Below are positions 1-8,083 of a stretch of 64,000 nt of DNA, piece by piece (positions within the stretch are counted from its first letter, which is position 1; every line of letters starts with the position of its first letter). The position numbers were made by a program, and so were the translations under genes. The notes beneath the pieces are model-generated. The model ran no database searches. It was not told where the DNA came from and was given only the letters and a program-made list of their open reading frames with translations. Source of the stretch: Hwangdonia lutea (GTDB lineage: Bacteria; Bacteroidota; Bacteroidia; Flavobacteriales; Flavobacteriaceae); assembly GCF_032814565.1 (NCBI RefSeq), contig NZ_CP136521.1:806001-870000 (forward strand), given 5' to 3'.

Positions 1-304
1 CGTCGGACTGCACGGTTTCTTCAATTTCAATATTGTATTTTTTAGCCAAATACCTAATGGCCTCGGGATAAGTAAAATGCTCGTGTTCCATTAAAAACGC
101 CACGACATTACCCCCTTTTCCACTGGAAAAATCCTTCCAAATTTGCTTTACGGGCGATACCATAAAACTTGGTGAGCGCTCATCGGAAAACGGACTTAAA
201 CCCTTAAAGTTACTGCCTGCTTTTTTTAACTGAACAAAATCACCAATAACCTCTTCTACACGGGCGGTTTCGAATACTTGGTCTATGGACGATGCTGATA
301 TCAA
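1..304 (-). CDS. dnaG: DNA primase DnaG, N-terminal 101 residues (cut by window edge)
   Basis: Synthesises RNA primers for replication. The visible part is the CHC2-type zinc-binding domain and the start of the next domain; the rest lies beyond base 1. Landmarks are FETARVEEVIGDFV, SPFSDERSPSF and DFSSGKGGNVVAFL, which align with the classical CPFHNEKTPSF and HCFGCG motifs. All four zinc ligands are replaced (C to S, H to S, C to D, C to S), although the fold landmarks are kept. I place the start at a TTG (302-304), because the frame upstream reaches a stop without an ATG and the protein then begins MISASSIDQVFE, as flavobacterial primases do. Identification is firm; the start is likely. Confidence 0.9.
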   Translation of the reverse strand, partial: MISASSIDQVFETARVEEVIGDFVQLKKAGSNFKGLSPFSDERSPSFMVSPVKQIWKDFSSGKGGNVVAFLMEHEHFTYPEAIRYLAKKYNIEIEETVQSD

Positions 305-324
305 AGGAGAAAACTTAATTTATG

Positions 325-332
325 TGTAAATG
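325..332 (-). promoter_or_regulatory. Possible -7 box for dnaG
   Basis: The minus strand reads TACATTTA, one mismatch from the Bacteroidota -7 consensus TAnnTTTG, about 20 bases upstream of the TTG start of dnaG. No clear -33 element. Confidence 0.3.
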
Positions 333-360
333 TAATATAATCTATTTTGAAGTAAAACAA

Positions 361-386
361 AAAGAGCTTCAATATTGAAACTCTTT
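361..386 (-). terminator. Terminator after the outer-membrane barrel gene
   Basis: Inverted repeat AAAGAG-c-TTCA(atat)TGAA-a-CTCTTT. On the minus strand it is followed by TTTTTGTTTT. It sits about 25 bases past the barrel gene stop and separates that operon from dnaG. Confidence 0.6.
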
Positions 387-411
387 TATTTTATAAATAG
401 ACTTTCAAATA

Positions 412-1503
412 TCAATCCATATCAAACCTAACGCCTAGCGATATGTTATTCTGGTCTGCAATTTGGTCTTTAAAAATAGGTGATAAATCGTATTTTACAT
501 ATAATGCCGTACTGCCAACAGCTATATAACTGCTAATGCCGTACACCAAATTGGTGGTATTTAAACCGCCTTTTATCTTATCTTTTTGTCGGTTTCCGTC
601 AACTGAATATTTTAACTTTTGCCGTGTCCCAATATTAAATCCCGCATATCCTCCAAGGCCAATTTTAAACTTATTTCGCGTTGAATATCTAAAATAATCG
701 TCCTTTTCAATTTTTTTGGATGGTCCAAACTCAAAATGTACAGGAAATACTAAATTGGTTATGGACAACTTCGACTTTTTAAGGTTTTCAGGAAACACAT
801 CCAACATGGTTTGGTTGCCTTGACTTACAAAATATTGATTGTCGGTTGGTTTCAATCCGTTTATTTGAAACGAATACCCATATTTAAAACGTAAAAAGTT
901 TGAGTTTTTAAACACCCGGGTTTTCCACGCCCAACCTATTTCGAAAAACCGAGAACCTCCAAACTTATAGGGCGAATTGTCAAGGTTGTCGCCTTCAACA
1001 ATGGCATTGTTTAAACCAAAGGCCAGCACCAAATCGCTGGTGGTTCGTCTATCGTATTTTCGGTGTCTATGCTTGTCGCGTCGCTTTGTCCCAAAAAATA
1101 TAAATTCGTCATCGGTTTCGCCTTTTCCAATTCTAAAAACAAATTGATCGTCGGCTTCCGCTTCTTCACTATTGTAAACAGAATCATTTCGTTGTAAAAG
1201 AGAAAGTTTATTATTAATAATGGCTATTCGGTTTTCAATGTTTAAGGCATGTTTTTTGGCCGCTTCCTTTTTTAGTTTTTCGGCTTCCTGAAAGGTAATT
1301 TCATTGCCATCCAATTGCTTGTTTATGGCTTCAACCTCAGTTTTTAATAACTCGCGTTCCTCGGTTTTAATCTTATCCTTTAAAGCTCTAAGAGTCTTTA
1401 TTTGTTCTTGATTATTGGTGTTGGAAATGGTGTCTTGCGCAGTGATTAAGTGCACATTTAAACACAGCACCGCTAGTGCTAAATACTTTGTAATGGTTTG
1501 CAT
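412..1503 (-). CDS. Outer-membrane beta-barrel protein with coiled-coil N-terminus
   Basis: 363 residues. A signal peptide of about 22 residues ends in LITAQ. Residues about 30-110 are charged and heptad-rich, probably a coiled coil. Residues about 150-363 show alternating hydrophobic and aromatic strands and end in SLGVRFDMD, the pattern of PorT-like or OMP_b-brl barrels of Bacteroidota. It is the third gene of an operon after an ECF sigma factor and a membrane protein, a common flavobacterial arrangement, so it may be the envelope component controlled or sensed by that pair. Its exact function is unknown. The barrel call rests on sequence pattern only. Confidence 0.7.
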   Translation of the reverse strand: MQTITKYLALAVLCLNVHLITAQDTISNTNNQEQIKTLRALKDKIKTEERELLKTEVEAINKQLDGNEITFQEAEKLKKEAAKKHALNIENRIAIINNKLSLLQRNDSVYNSEEAEADDQFVFRIGKGETDDEFIFFGTKRRDKHRHRKYDRRTTSDLVLAFGLNNAIVEGDNLDNSPYKFGGSRFFEIGWAWKTRVFKNSNFLRFKYGYSFQINGLKPTDNQYFVSQGNQTMLDVFPENLKKSKLSITNLVFPVHFEFGPSKKIEKDDYFRYSTRNKFKIGLGGYAGFNIGTRQKLKYSVDGNRQKDKIKGGLNTTNLVYGISSYIAVGSTALYVKYDLSPIFKDQIADQNNISLGVRFDMD

Positions 1504-1563
1504 AACTGTTCGTTTTTTGCCCTAATTGGGTATTGATTTATAAATTGAATTTTGATGAAATTA

Positions 1564-2319
1564 TTAGTCGTTACGTTGCGCCACAGCTGTTTTTACCGTA
1601 ATGAAATTTTCTTTTAAAGCTTTAAAAACCTTATCTCTAAAGGATTCGTCCAGCTCGTTCTCAACATCCTGAAGCAATGCCAAGGCATCAACTTTTTTTG
1701 TGCTTTCGTTGTACAATCGTTTTAATTTAATGTCGTTTTGAGCTTCAATTAACAAGGCTTCAATCTCATTTTCTGTAACTTGGTTTTCGTCATTTTTTAA
1801 GGTATTGGCTTGAGCTATGACTTCTTGTATTTTCTGCTCTTCGAGTGTTAACTTTTCTGGAATTATTTTGACAGGTTCAACATGGGTTTCTTTTGTGTTT
1901 TGAATATCTTTTTCTTCAGCGACAAGCGTTGTTTCTTTAATTGAATTAGTATGGATTACCGTTGATTTTTTTTGAATTTGATTGGGTTGATTACCTTCTT
2001 CAATTTTGATGTCTTCTGAAACATCTTCAATATTTTCACTAGCTATTTTATCGGTTTTATCTTGTTTTATAACTTCAGGTGTTACAACAATTTGCGGTGT
2101 ATTTTGTTCAACAGACTCATTCTTAAAAACTTGAGTAACTACTAACAAAACACCAATTACACTTGCTGCAATACCCAACCACCAAAACGATTTATTGTTC
2201 CTTTTTTTCTCATGATTTTCCAAGCGACCAGACAGTTTATGCCACGCATCGTCAGATGGACTTATAGTTCTTTTTTCAAGCTTATCCTTTATGTTTTTTT
2301 CAAATCTATTTGCTGCCAT
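1564..2319 (-). CDS. Probable anti-sigma-type single-pass membrane protein
   Basis: 251 residues with no recognised catalytic domain. Residues 1-43 are charged and cytoplasmic-like (ISPSDDAWHKLSGRLENHEKK). One membrane segment follows at about 45-64 (WWLGIAASVIGVLLVVTQVF). The rest is a long acidic, lysine-rich, partly coiled-coil region that would be periplasmic. Its start overlaps the end of the ECF sigma gene by 14 bases, implying translational coupling, and the barrel gene follows. Topology and position fit the membrane partner of an ECF sigma factor; no ZAS-type zinc motif (HxxxCxxC) is visible, so the role is inferred. Confidence 0.6.
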   Translation of the reverse strand: MAANRFEKNIKDKLEKRTISPSDDAWHKLSGRLENHEKKRNNKSFWWLGIAASVIGVLLVVTQVFKNESVEQNTPQIVVTPEVIKQDKTDKIASENIEDVSEDIKIEEGNQPNQIQKKSTVIHTNSIKETTLVAEEKDIQNTKETHVEPVKIIPEKLTLEEQKIQEVIAQANTLKNDENQVTENEIEALLIEAQNDIKLKRLYNESTKKVDALALLQDVENELDESFRDKVFKALKENFITVKTAVAQRND

Positions 2320-2887
2320 AGCTTGTTTTTTTATTTAATTCTTTTAATTTTTCTTGAAGCAATTTTCGTGCTTTAAACAACTGCGATTTTGATGTGCCTT
2401 CGCTAATGTTTAGTATATTGGCAATCTCGTAGTGCTTGTAACCTTCAATAGCATACATAATAAACACCACTTTATAGCCATCGGGAAGCGCGTCTATAAG
2501 CTGCTGTATTTGAGCAACTTCAATATTAGATTCGATGTTGTTGGCGGAATTGCTTTCATATTCAATAACGTCGACTGGAAACTCTAATTTTTTTTTCTGC
2601 CGTAAAAAAGAAATCGATTCTCGAATCATAATCCGTCGTATCCATCCTTCAAAACTGCCTTGGTTTTTAAACTTTTTTAAATTCAAAAACACTTTAAAAA
2701 ATCCATTAAGCATCGCTTCTTCTGCATGCTGCATATCTTTTATATAATATCTGCAAACGCTTAACATTCTTGGAGCATGCCCATTGAACAACACCTGTTG
2801 TGCCTCACGATTATTTTTAATCGCTTTTTTAATTAGCTCAGATTCGTCCCTATTGCAATCGGGATTATGGAGTTGAATGACTTTCAA
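2306..2887 (-). CDS. ECF-type RNA polymerase sigma factor
   Basis: 193 residues, normal ECF length. Region 2 spans about residues 20-95, with YIKDMQHAEEAMLNGFFKVFLNLKKF and the -10-recognition stretch FEGWIRRIMIRESISFLRQKKK. Region 4 spans about 125-185, with the helix-turn-helix GYKHYEIANILNISEGTSKSQL. It is the first gene of a three-gene operon with the membrane protein and barrel gene. The promoter upstream resembles ECF-dependent promoters of Bacteroidota, suggesting autoregulation. The signal it answers is not evident. Confidence 0.9.
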   Translation of the reverse strand: MKVIQLHNPDCNRDESELIKKAIKNNREAQQVLFNGHAPRMLSVCRYYIKDMQHAEEAMLNGFFKVFLNLKKFKNQGSFEGWIRRIMIRESISFLRQKKKLEFPVDVIEYESNSANNIESNIEVAQIQQLIDALPDGYKVVFIMYAIEGYKHYEIANILNISEGTSKSQLFKARKLLQEKLKELNKKTSYGSK

Positions 2888-2917
2888 AAAAAAATGGATT
2901 TTATGTGGTCTTCTATT

Positions 2918-2950
2918 TATAAAGACGCAAATTTTGTGCTAAAGGTTGCC
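2918..2950 (-). promoter_or_regulatory. ECF-type promoter of the sigma factor operon
   Basis: The minus strand reads GGCAACCTTT, then CGTCTTTATA with 17 bases between GCAACC and GTC. This GCAAC/CGTCT architecture resembles ECF-dependent promoters and differs from TAnnTTTG. The start codon at 2887 lies about 30 bases downstream, consistent with autoregulation. Confidence 0.55.
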
Positions 2951-3041
2951 TAAAGCGAAAATTTATTTTAAAAGTAATTGAAAAGACTTTGTTTTTACTG
3001 AATAATTAGGTTAATGTGAATTCTATTTTGTTGAAAAAAAG

Positions 3042-3070
3042 AAGAGCTTCTGCAATAAGCAAAAGCTCTT
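3042..3070 (-). terminator. Terminator of glnN
   Basis: AAGAGCTT and AAGCTCTT arms, extended by a TGC/GCA inner stem, followed on the minus strand by TTCTTTTTTT. It lies about 165 bases past the glnN stop, so a dispersed repeat (3101-3190) is included in the glnN 3' UTR. Confidence 0.6.
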
Positions 3071-3100
3071 TTAGTTTAAAAACATAAGCCGGCACATAAG

Positions 3101-3190
3101 TGCGTTAGGGATTGCAGTGGAAATCCTTTTTGTGAGGCACGAGCAAAAAGATTGTAGCGTAAAGCCCGACCCCTTTATGGGGTAACGCCC
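3101..3190 (+). repeat. Dispersed palindromic repeat family A, copy 1
   Basis: Begins TGCGTTAGGGATTGCAG and ends GGTAACGCCC, so the ends form a GCGTTA/TAACGC inverted repeat. The middle carries ATCCTTTTT and AAAAAGAT arms and a CCCGACC block. Related copies lie at 7880-8002 and 28606-28686. Here it sits in the 3' UTR of glnN. Confidence 0.8.
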
Positions 3191-3233
3191 AACTTCTTGA
3201 AAACCCCGAAGTTACGGTATCGCTAAAAACGGA

Positions 3234-5420
3234 CTACCTCGTAAACAGCAATTCCCGGTATTTGGTTAGTGGCCAAATCTCATCGTCCACCAGTAATTCC
3301 AACTTATCACAGTGGTAACGGATATCTTCAAACAAAGGTTTTACCTTAAAGCAATAAGCTTGCGCTTTCTTTTCTACATCTTCAATGGCATTGGCTTTCT
3401 TTCTTTCGTTAATCATTTTTGTAACATTGGCGTTAATGTTTTCTATATGATTTGATATTTGCTCGATTAAATTAAGCTGCTCTTTAGAAACCTCTTTGAA
3501 TTTATCATCAAAAATTTCTTTTAGCCCTTTTACATTTTCAATTAAGGTATTTTGATACCTTACCGCCGTTGGAACGATATGGTTTCGAGCTATATCGCCC
3601 AACACCCGTCCTTCAATTTGAACGTGCATAATATAAGCTTCAATCTCTATTTCGTAACGTGCCTGGGTCTCAATATTACTCATAACCTGCATTTCCTCAA
3701 ACAAGGCCATACTGTCTTTTGATATTTTGGCTTTTAATGCCTCTGGGGTGGTCTTATTATTGCTCAACCCTCTTTTTTTGGCTTCTTTTTCCCAAGCTTC
3801 GCCATAGCCATTGCCTTCGAACAAAATACGTTTTGAGGCTTTGATATATTCGCGCAACACATTAAAAATAGCTTCGTCTTTTTTTAGTCCTTTTTCATCG
3901 ATCAGCTTATCAACTTCCATTTTAAAATCTTTTAATTGCTTCGCTACTATGGTGTTTAAAACCGTCATAGGGTCGCCACAATTAGCTGTGGAACCCACGG
4001 CTCTAAACTCAAACTTATTACCCGTAAATGCAAATGGCGATGTGCGGTTTCTATCGGTATTGTCTAACAAAACATCCGGAATTTTCCCCACTACATTTAA
4101 TTTTAATTCGGTTTTCTCTTGAGGTGACAATTTACCTTTGGTAACACCTTCCAATTCTTCTAAAACCTTGGTTAATTGTTCACCAATAAACACAGATATA
4201 ATAGCCGGAGGAGCTTCGTTGGCGCCCAATCTGTGGTCGTTACTTGCCGAAGAAATGGTAGCTCTTAATAGTGCTTCGTGCTTGTTAACCGCTTTTATGG
4301 TATTTATAAAAAAGGTTAAAAATTGCAAATTACTCATCGGTGTTTTTCCGGGAGCCAACAAATTAACACCGGTATCTGTGGATAACGACCAATTGTTGTG
4401 TTTACCCGAGCCATTGATGCCCGCAAATGGTTTTTCGTGAAACAGCACCTTAAAATTATGGCGCGATGCCACACGCCCCATAATATCCATGAGCAACGAA
4501 TTATGGTCTACTGCCAAGTTAGCTTCTTCAAAAATAGGCGCCAATTCAAATTGGTTTGGTGCCACTTCGTTATGTCTTGTTTTTACCGGAATGCCCAAAA
4601 GCATGCATTCGGTTTCCAGCTCGCGCATATAACTTAAAGCCCTGCTAGGAATAGAGCCAAAATAATGGTCGTCCAACTGTTGTCCTTTGGCAGCGGAATG
4701 CCCCAATAATGTACGGCCTGTTAAGGCAATATCCGGACGAGTCGCTGCCAAGGTTTTATCGATTAAAAAGTATTCCTGCTCCCAACCTAATGACGAGGTT
4801 ACTTTTTTTACGTTTTTATCAAAATATTTACAAACCGCCGTAGCAGCACTGTCTACAGCCTGCAACGCTCTTAACAAAGGTGTTTTATAATCTAAAGCTT
4901 CGCCCGTGTACGCCACAAAAATGGTAGGAATACAAAGCGTTGTACCATAAATAAACGCTGGCGATGTAGGGTCCCAAGCCGTATAACCACGCGCTTCAAA
5001 GGTGTTTCGAATACCACCACTGGGGAAACTTGAGGCATCCGGTTCCTGTTGTACCAATTGACTGCCTCCAAATTTTTCAATGGCCATACCATCACCAATC
5101 GTTTCAAAAAAAGCATCGTGTTTTTCGGCCGTTGTCCCCGTTAAAGGCTGAAACCAATGTGTGTAATGTGTAACCCCTTTTGACAATGCCCAATCTTTCA
5201 TTGAAGAAGACACCTGATCGGCTATAGCTCTATCAATTTTTTTACCATATCGTATAGCATTCATCACTCCGGCAAAAGCATCTTTTGTTAAATATTGGCG
5301 CATGGAGTCTTCGTTAAACACATGCTTACCAAATATCGCTGAGCGACGTTCTTTCTCTTCAACAGTTACAGGCTTGGCTGAAAGCGATTTTTTTATAGCG
5401 TGAAATCTTAAAGTTGACAT
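3234..5420 (-). CDS. glnN: Glutamine synthetase type III
   Basis: 728 residues, the usual size of GSIII, a large dodecameric enzyme making glutamine from glutamate, ammonium and ATP. Landmarks include SSLGWEQEYFLID, TRHNEVAPNQFELAPIFEEAN and the catalytic-core block NGSGKHNNWSLSTD, then SSASNDHRLGANEAPPAI and NRTSPFAFTGNKFEFRAVGS. The C-terminal 150 residues are helical and lysine/glutamate-rich, as in this family. It is divergent from a type II synthetase across a 270-base gap, so the two may share nitrogen regulation. The ATG at 5420 gives the expected N-terminus MSTLRFHAIKKS. Confidence 0.97.
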   Translation of the reverse strand: MSTLRFHAIKKSLSAKPVTVEEKERRSAIFGKHVFNEDSMRQYLTKDAFAGVMNAIRYGKKIDRAIADQVSSSMKDWALSKGVTHYTHWFQPLTGTTAEKHDAFFETIGDGMAIEKFGGSQLVQQEPDASSFPSGGIRNTFEARGYTAWDPTSPAFIYGTTLCIPTIFVAYTGEALDYKTPLLRALQAVDSAATAVCKYFDKNVKKVTSSLGWEQEYFLIDKTLAATRPDIALTGRTLLGHSAAKGQQLDDHYFGSIPSRALSYMRELETECMLLGIPVKTRHNEVAPNQFELAPIFEEANLAVDHNSLLMDIMGRVASRHNFKVLFHEKPFAGINGSGKHNNWSLSTDTGVNLLAPGKTPMSNLQFLTFFINTIKAVNKHEALLRATISSASNDHRLGANEAPPAIISVFIGEQLTKVLEELEGVTKGKLSPQEKTELKLNVVGKIPDVLLDNTDRNRTSPFAFTGNKFEFRAVGSTANCGDPMTVLNTIVAKQLKDFKMEVDKLIDEKGLKKDEAIFNVLREYIKASKRILFEGNGYGEAWEKEAKKRGLSNNKTTPEALKAKISKDSMALFEEMQVMSNIETQARYEIEIEAYIMHVQIEGRVLGDIARNHIVPTAVRYQNTLIENVKGLKEIFDDKFKEVSKEQLNLIEQISNHIENINANVTKMINERKKANAIEDVEKKAQAYCFKVKPLFEDIRYHCDKLELLVDDEIWPLTKYRELLFTR

Positions 5421-5642
5421 TTGAATAATTTTTAGATGTTACAACAAATTTTAGTTGCAAAAATAAACAGCAAAAACAATAAAAGCACAAAACAAAAAAG
5501 TTTGTTATTAACAATTTTTAGATTTTAGCATAAATTTATGTTCATTTTATAAAATTAACCCCTAAAAAATGGGGGCTAAATAAAAATAAAGTGAATGTTA
5601 ATTAAAACACCCCCGCAAAACACACCGTGTTTCATAAAATTT

Positions 5643-5650
5643 TATATTTG
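5643..5650 (+). promoter_or_regulatory. -7 box for glnII
   Basis: TATATTTG, a perfect TAnnTTTG match, 40 bases before the ATG at 5690. It lies upstream of that ATG, in the region that would otherwise be read as an N-terminal extension, which supports the shorter start. Confidence 0.55.
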
Positions 5651-5689
5651 TACCGTAATTATATAAATTGTATTTATAAACTATTCATT

Positions 5690-6700
5690 ATGGCAAAATC
5701 AAAATTAGAGTATATATGGCTAGATGGTCATGAACCAACACAAAACATGAGAAGTAAAACCAAGGTTGAAGACGACTTTAGTGGCAAATTAGAAGATTGC
5801 CCAATTTGGTCTTTTGACGGTAGCTCAACCGAGCAAGCCTCTGGAGGCGCTTCAGACTGTTTATTAAAACCCGTAGCTATTTACCCAGATCCTACAAGAA
5901 AAAACGGTTTTTTAGTAATGGCTGAAGTTTTAAGTGCAGACGGAACGCCGCACCCTTCAAATGCAAGAGCGCAGATTGATGATGACAATGGGGATTTCTG
6001 GTTTGGTTTTGAACAAGAGTATTTTTTAATGGACTCTAAAACCGATTTACCTTTAGGTTTTCCACGTGGCGGTTTCCCTGGTCCACAAGGTAAATATTAC
6101 TGTTCGGTTGGCGGACGCTACACTTGGGGTAGGGATTTTGTTGAAGAGCATGCCGATTTATGTATTGAGGCGGGATTAAATTTTGAAGGTATCAACCAAG
6201 AAGTTGCTCCAGGGCAATGGGAGTTCCAATTATTTGCAAAAGGCGCTAAAAAAGCCGGAGACGAAATTTGGGTGGCGCGCTATTTATTAGATAGATTAAC
6301 CGAAAAATATGGCTATTACATTGAATACCATCCAAAACCTGTAAAAGGCGATTGGAATGGTTCTGGTATGCACGCCAACTTTTCTAACACCACTTTAAGA
6401 ACTTGTGGCTCTAAAGAAGTTTACGAAAAAATATGTGAAGCGTTTAGACCCGTTACCGATGAGCATATTGAGGTTTACGGTGAGTTTAACGATGAGCGTT
6501 TAACCGGATTGCACGAAACGGCACATGTTTCCGATTTCTCATACGGTGTTTCTGATAGAGGCGCATCCATCCGCATTCCTATCATCACCGTTGAAAAAGG
6601 CTGGAAAGGCTGGCTGGAAGACAGACGTCCTGCCTCAAACGGCGACCCATATAAAATTGCCGGCAGAATTATTGAAACCGTTAAATCCGCAAAAATTTAG
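5690..6700 (+). CDS. glnII: Glutamine synthetase type II (eukaryote-like)
   Basis: 336 residues from the ATG at 5690 (MAKSKLEYIWLDG). An upstream in-frame ATG would add 21 residues but places the promoter box inside the gene, so I reject it. It makes glutamine from glutamate, ammonium and ATP. Landmarks: WSFDGSSTEQA near residue 42, FGFEQEYFLMD, GINQEVAPGQWEFQ, GDWNGSGMHANFS and GASIRIP. Length fits GSII of eukaryotes and of bacteria such as Rhizobium, not the 470-residue GSI. It is divergent from glnN, so the organism has two unrelated-length synthetases side by side. Confidence 0.95.
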   Translation: MAKSKLEYIWLDGHEPTQNMRSKTKVEDDFSGKLEDCPIWSFDGSSTEQASGGASDCLLKPVAIYPDPTRKNGFLVMAEVLSADGTPHPSNARAQIDDDNGDFWFGFEQEYFLMDSKTDLPLGFPRGGFPGPQGKYYCSVGGRYTWGRDFVEEHADLCIEAGLNFEGINQEVAPGQWEFQLFAKGAKKAGDEIWVARYLLDRLTEKYGYYIEYHPKPVKGDWNGSGMHANFSNTTLRTCGSKEVYEKICEAFRPVTDEHIEVYGEFNDERLTGLHETAHVSDFSYGVSDRGASIRIPIITVEKGWKGWLEDRRPASNGDPYKIAGRIIETVKSAKI

Positions 6701-6727
6701 ATCAAACAGATTAACTTTTTTGTTCAT

Positions 6728-6765
6728 AAAAAAAACGCTAACATTAATTTGTTGGCGTTTTTTTT
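6728..6765. terminator. Bidirectional terminator between glnII and the antiporter
   Basis: AAAACGCTAACA(ttaatt)TGTTGGCGTTTT with T-runs on both strands. It lies between two convergent genes and serves both. Confidence 0.75.
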
Positions 6766-6779
6766 GGTATATATTTTTC

Positions 6780-7730
6780 TTAAAACTTGCCTTTGGTAAA
6801 CACCAAAAACATAAATATACCGTAGGCAAATACTAAAACAAAGCCTTTTATTCGGCTTATTTGCATGCGTTTTGGCAAAAAAATCATGGGCAGTAAAACC
6901 GCTGAAAAAGCAAGCATCCAAAAAATATCGCTGGTTAGTATTTGTGGCTCAGTTACAGGAATTGGTTTTATCATGGCAGTCAGCCCCAAAACCGAGGCAA
7001 TATTAAATATATTCGAGCCTATTAAATTACCCAACGAAATGGCTTTTTCCTGTTTTGCTGCTGCAATAACCGATGCTGCCAATTCGGGCACACTGGTACC
7101 TATGGCGATTAACGACACGCCTATAACTGCTTCGCTTACCCCTATGGCCGTAGCAATATCCTTGGCGCCATCAACCAGCCATTCACTGCCAAAATATAAG
7201 GCCGTGGCACCAATGAGCAACCACGTACCAATTTTAAAATTAGAAACCACGGCTAAACTTTCGTCAACTTCTTCTGCCAAGGTATCTTTTTTTGTATTTC
7301 TAATTAAAATCAACAGAAATAAAATAAGGCCAACAAATAAAATGGCACCCTCAAAAGTGGTTAACACACTATCGTTTTTGAGAAAAAAGTACATTGCCAC
7401 CGAAAACAGCATCATCACTGGCCAATTGAGTTTATAAAAGGATTTATCGACCGCAATGGCCCCAACCATGGCCGTTATACCCAACACCAAACCAATGTTT
7501 GCAATATTGGAGCCCACCACATTATTGATGGCTATGGCTGGCGAACCGGAAAGCGCAGCTTGTAAACTCACCAATAATTCCGGTGCCGAGGTTGCAAAGG
7601 AAACTACCGTCATCCCAATTACCATTTTAGATATATTAAATTTAAACGATAAGGCTACGGACGAACGCACTAAAAACTCACCGCCCACTACCAACAAAAT
7701 AAATCCAAGGATAACCCAAAGAATACTCAT
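6780..7730 (-). CDS. Calcium/sodium antiporter (CaCA family, YrbG-like)
   Basis: 316 residues with about ten membrane segments. The two inverted alpha-repeats typical of Ca2+/cation exchangers are visible: VSFATSAPELLVSL in the first half and IAIGTSVPELAASV in the second, each followed by a GSNI motif (VVGSNIANIG, LIGSNIFNIA). The N-terminus (GGEFLVRSSVAL) is typical of YrbG. It probably exports Ca2+ or exchanges it for Na+ in the inner membrane; ion choice cannot be read from sequence. It is a single gene, convergent with glnII. Confidence 0.9.
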   Translation of the reverse strand: MSILWVILGFILLVVGGEFLVRSSVALSFKFNISKMVIGMTVVSFATSAPELLVSLQAALSGSPAIAINNVVGSNIANIGLVLGITAMVGAIAVDKSFYKLNWPVMMLFSVAMYFFLKNDSVLTTFEGAILFVGLILFLLILIRNTKKDTLAEEVDESLAVVSNFKIGTWLLIGATALYFGSEWLVDGAKDIATAIGVSEAVIGVSLIAIGTSVPELAASVIAAAKQEKAISLGNLIGSNIFNIASVLGLTAMIKPIPVTEPQILTSDIFWMLAFSAVLLPMIFLPKRMQISRIKGFVLVFAYGIFMFLVFTKGKF

Positions 7731-7821
7731 AAACCATATTTTTTTGCGAAGATAATATAAGAAATTACGATTAACGATTTTTGAATTACGATTTTTAAAC
7801 AGACACTGAAAACTTAAATTT

Positions 7822-7870
7822 TAGTTAAATAACTATTATTTTAGTTGTATAACTATAAAAATAGTTATAA
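7822..7870 (+). promoter_or_regulatory. Candidate BlaI operator array, 20-bp period
   Basis: Three sites: TAGTTAAATAACTA (7822-7835), TAGTTGTATAACTA (7842-7855) and the partial TAGTTATAA (7862-7870), spaced exactly 20 bases apart. The first two are dyads. The third overlaps the -7 box. BlaI/MecI-type regulators bind short dyads at their own promoters, so autorepression is inferred. Confidence 0.55.
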
Positions 7871-7875
7871 GTTTG
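7868..7875 (+). promoter_or_regulatory. -7 box for the blaI-M56 operon
   Basis: TAAGTTTG matches TAnnTTTG. Transcription from it would start near 7880, where repeat copy A2 begins, giving a leader of about 200 bases before the blaI ATG. Confidence 0.45.
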
Positions 7876-7879
7876 TGTT

Positions 7880-8002
7880 GCGTTAGGGATAGAAGCGGCA
7901 TCCTTTTTTACTTTTTCGTAAAAAAGATATAGCGGATAGCCCGACCGAAGTGACTCCTGCAAGGTTTTTTTCAACCTTGTAGGTATGGAACGTAGGTAAC
8001 GC
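7880..8002 (+). repeat. Dispersed repeat family A, copy 2 (with nested family B)
   Basis: GCGTTAGGGAT at 7880 and GTAACGCCCA ending near 8004, with the family's CGGCATCCTTTTTTA/TAAAAAAGATATAG central hairpin and a CCCGACC block. It is longer than the other copies because a family B palindrome (7956-7983) is inserted near its 3' end. It fills the leader between the blaI promoter and the blaI gene. Confidence 0.8.
7956..7983 (+). repeat. Short palindromic repeat family B, copy 1
   Basis: CCTGCAAGG and CCTTGTAGG arms around a T-rich loop. Other copies lie at 47644-47670 and 50326-50350. Confidence 0.65.
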
Positions 8003-8036
8003 CCAAATAATTACGACTTGGAATAACGATATTTCC

Positions 8037-8054
8037 TCCCGATAGCTATTGGGA
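8037..8054 (+). repeat. Short palindrome TCCCGATA-gc-TATTGGGA
   Basis: Near-perfect inverted repeat of the same type as 58048-58065 (TCCCGAT/ATCGGGA). It lies 30 bases before blaI. Confidence 0.5.
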
Positions 8055-8083
8055 TTGGTGGACCAATAAAAACTAAATTTTCG

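Noticed and set aside
5421-5642. A strong -7 box for glnN
   Set aside because: TAAAATTTG occurs on the minus strand near 5450, but the spacing is off by one from TAnnTTTG, so I did not list it.
7822-7870. CRISPR-like array
   Set aside because: The units are 20 bases with near-identical spacers and only three of them; no cas genes. They are operator dyads.
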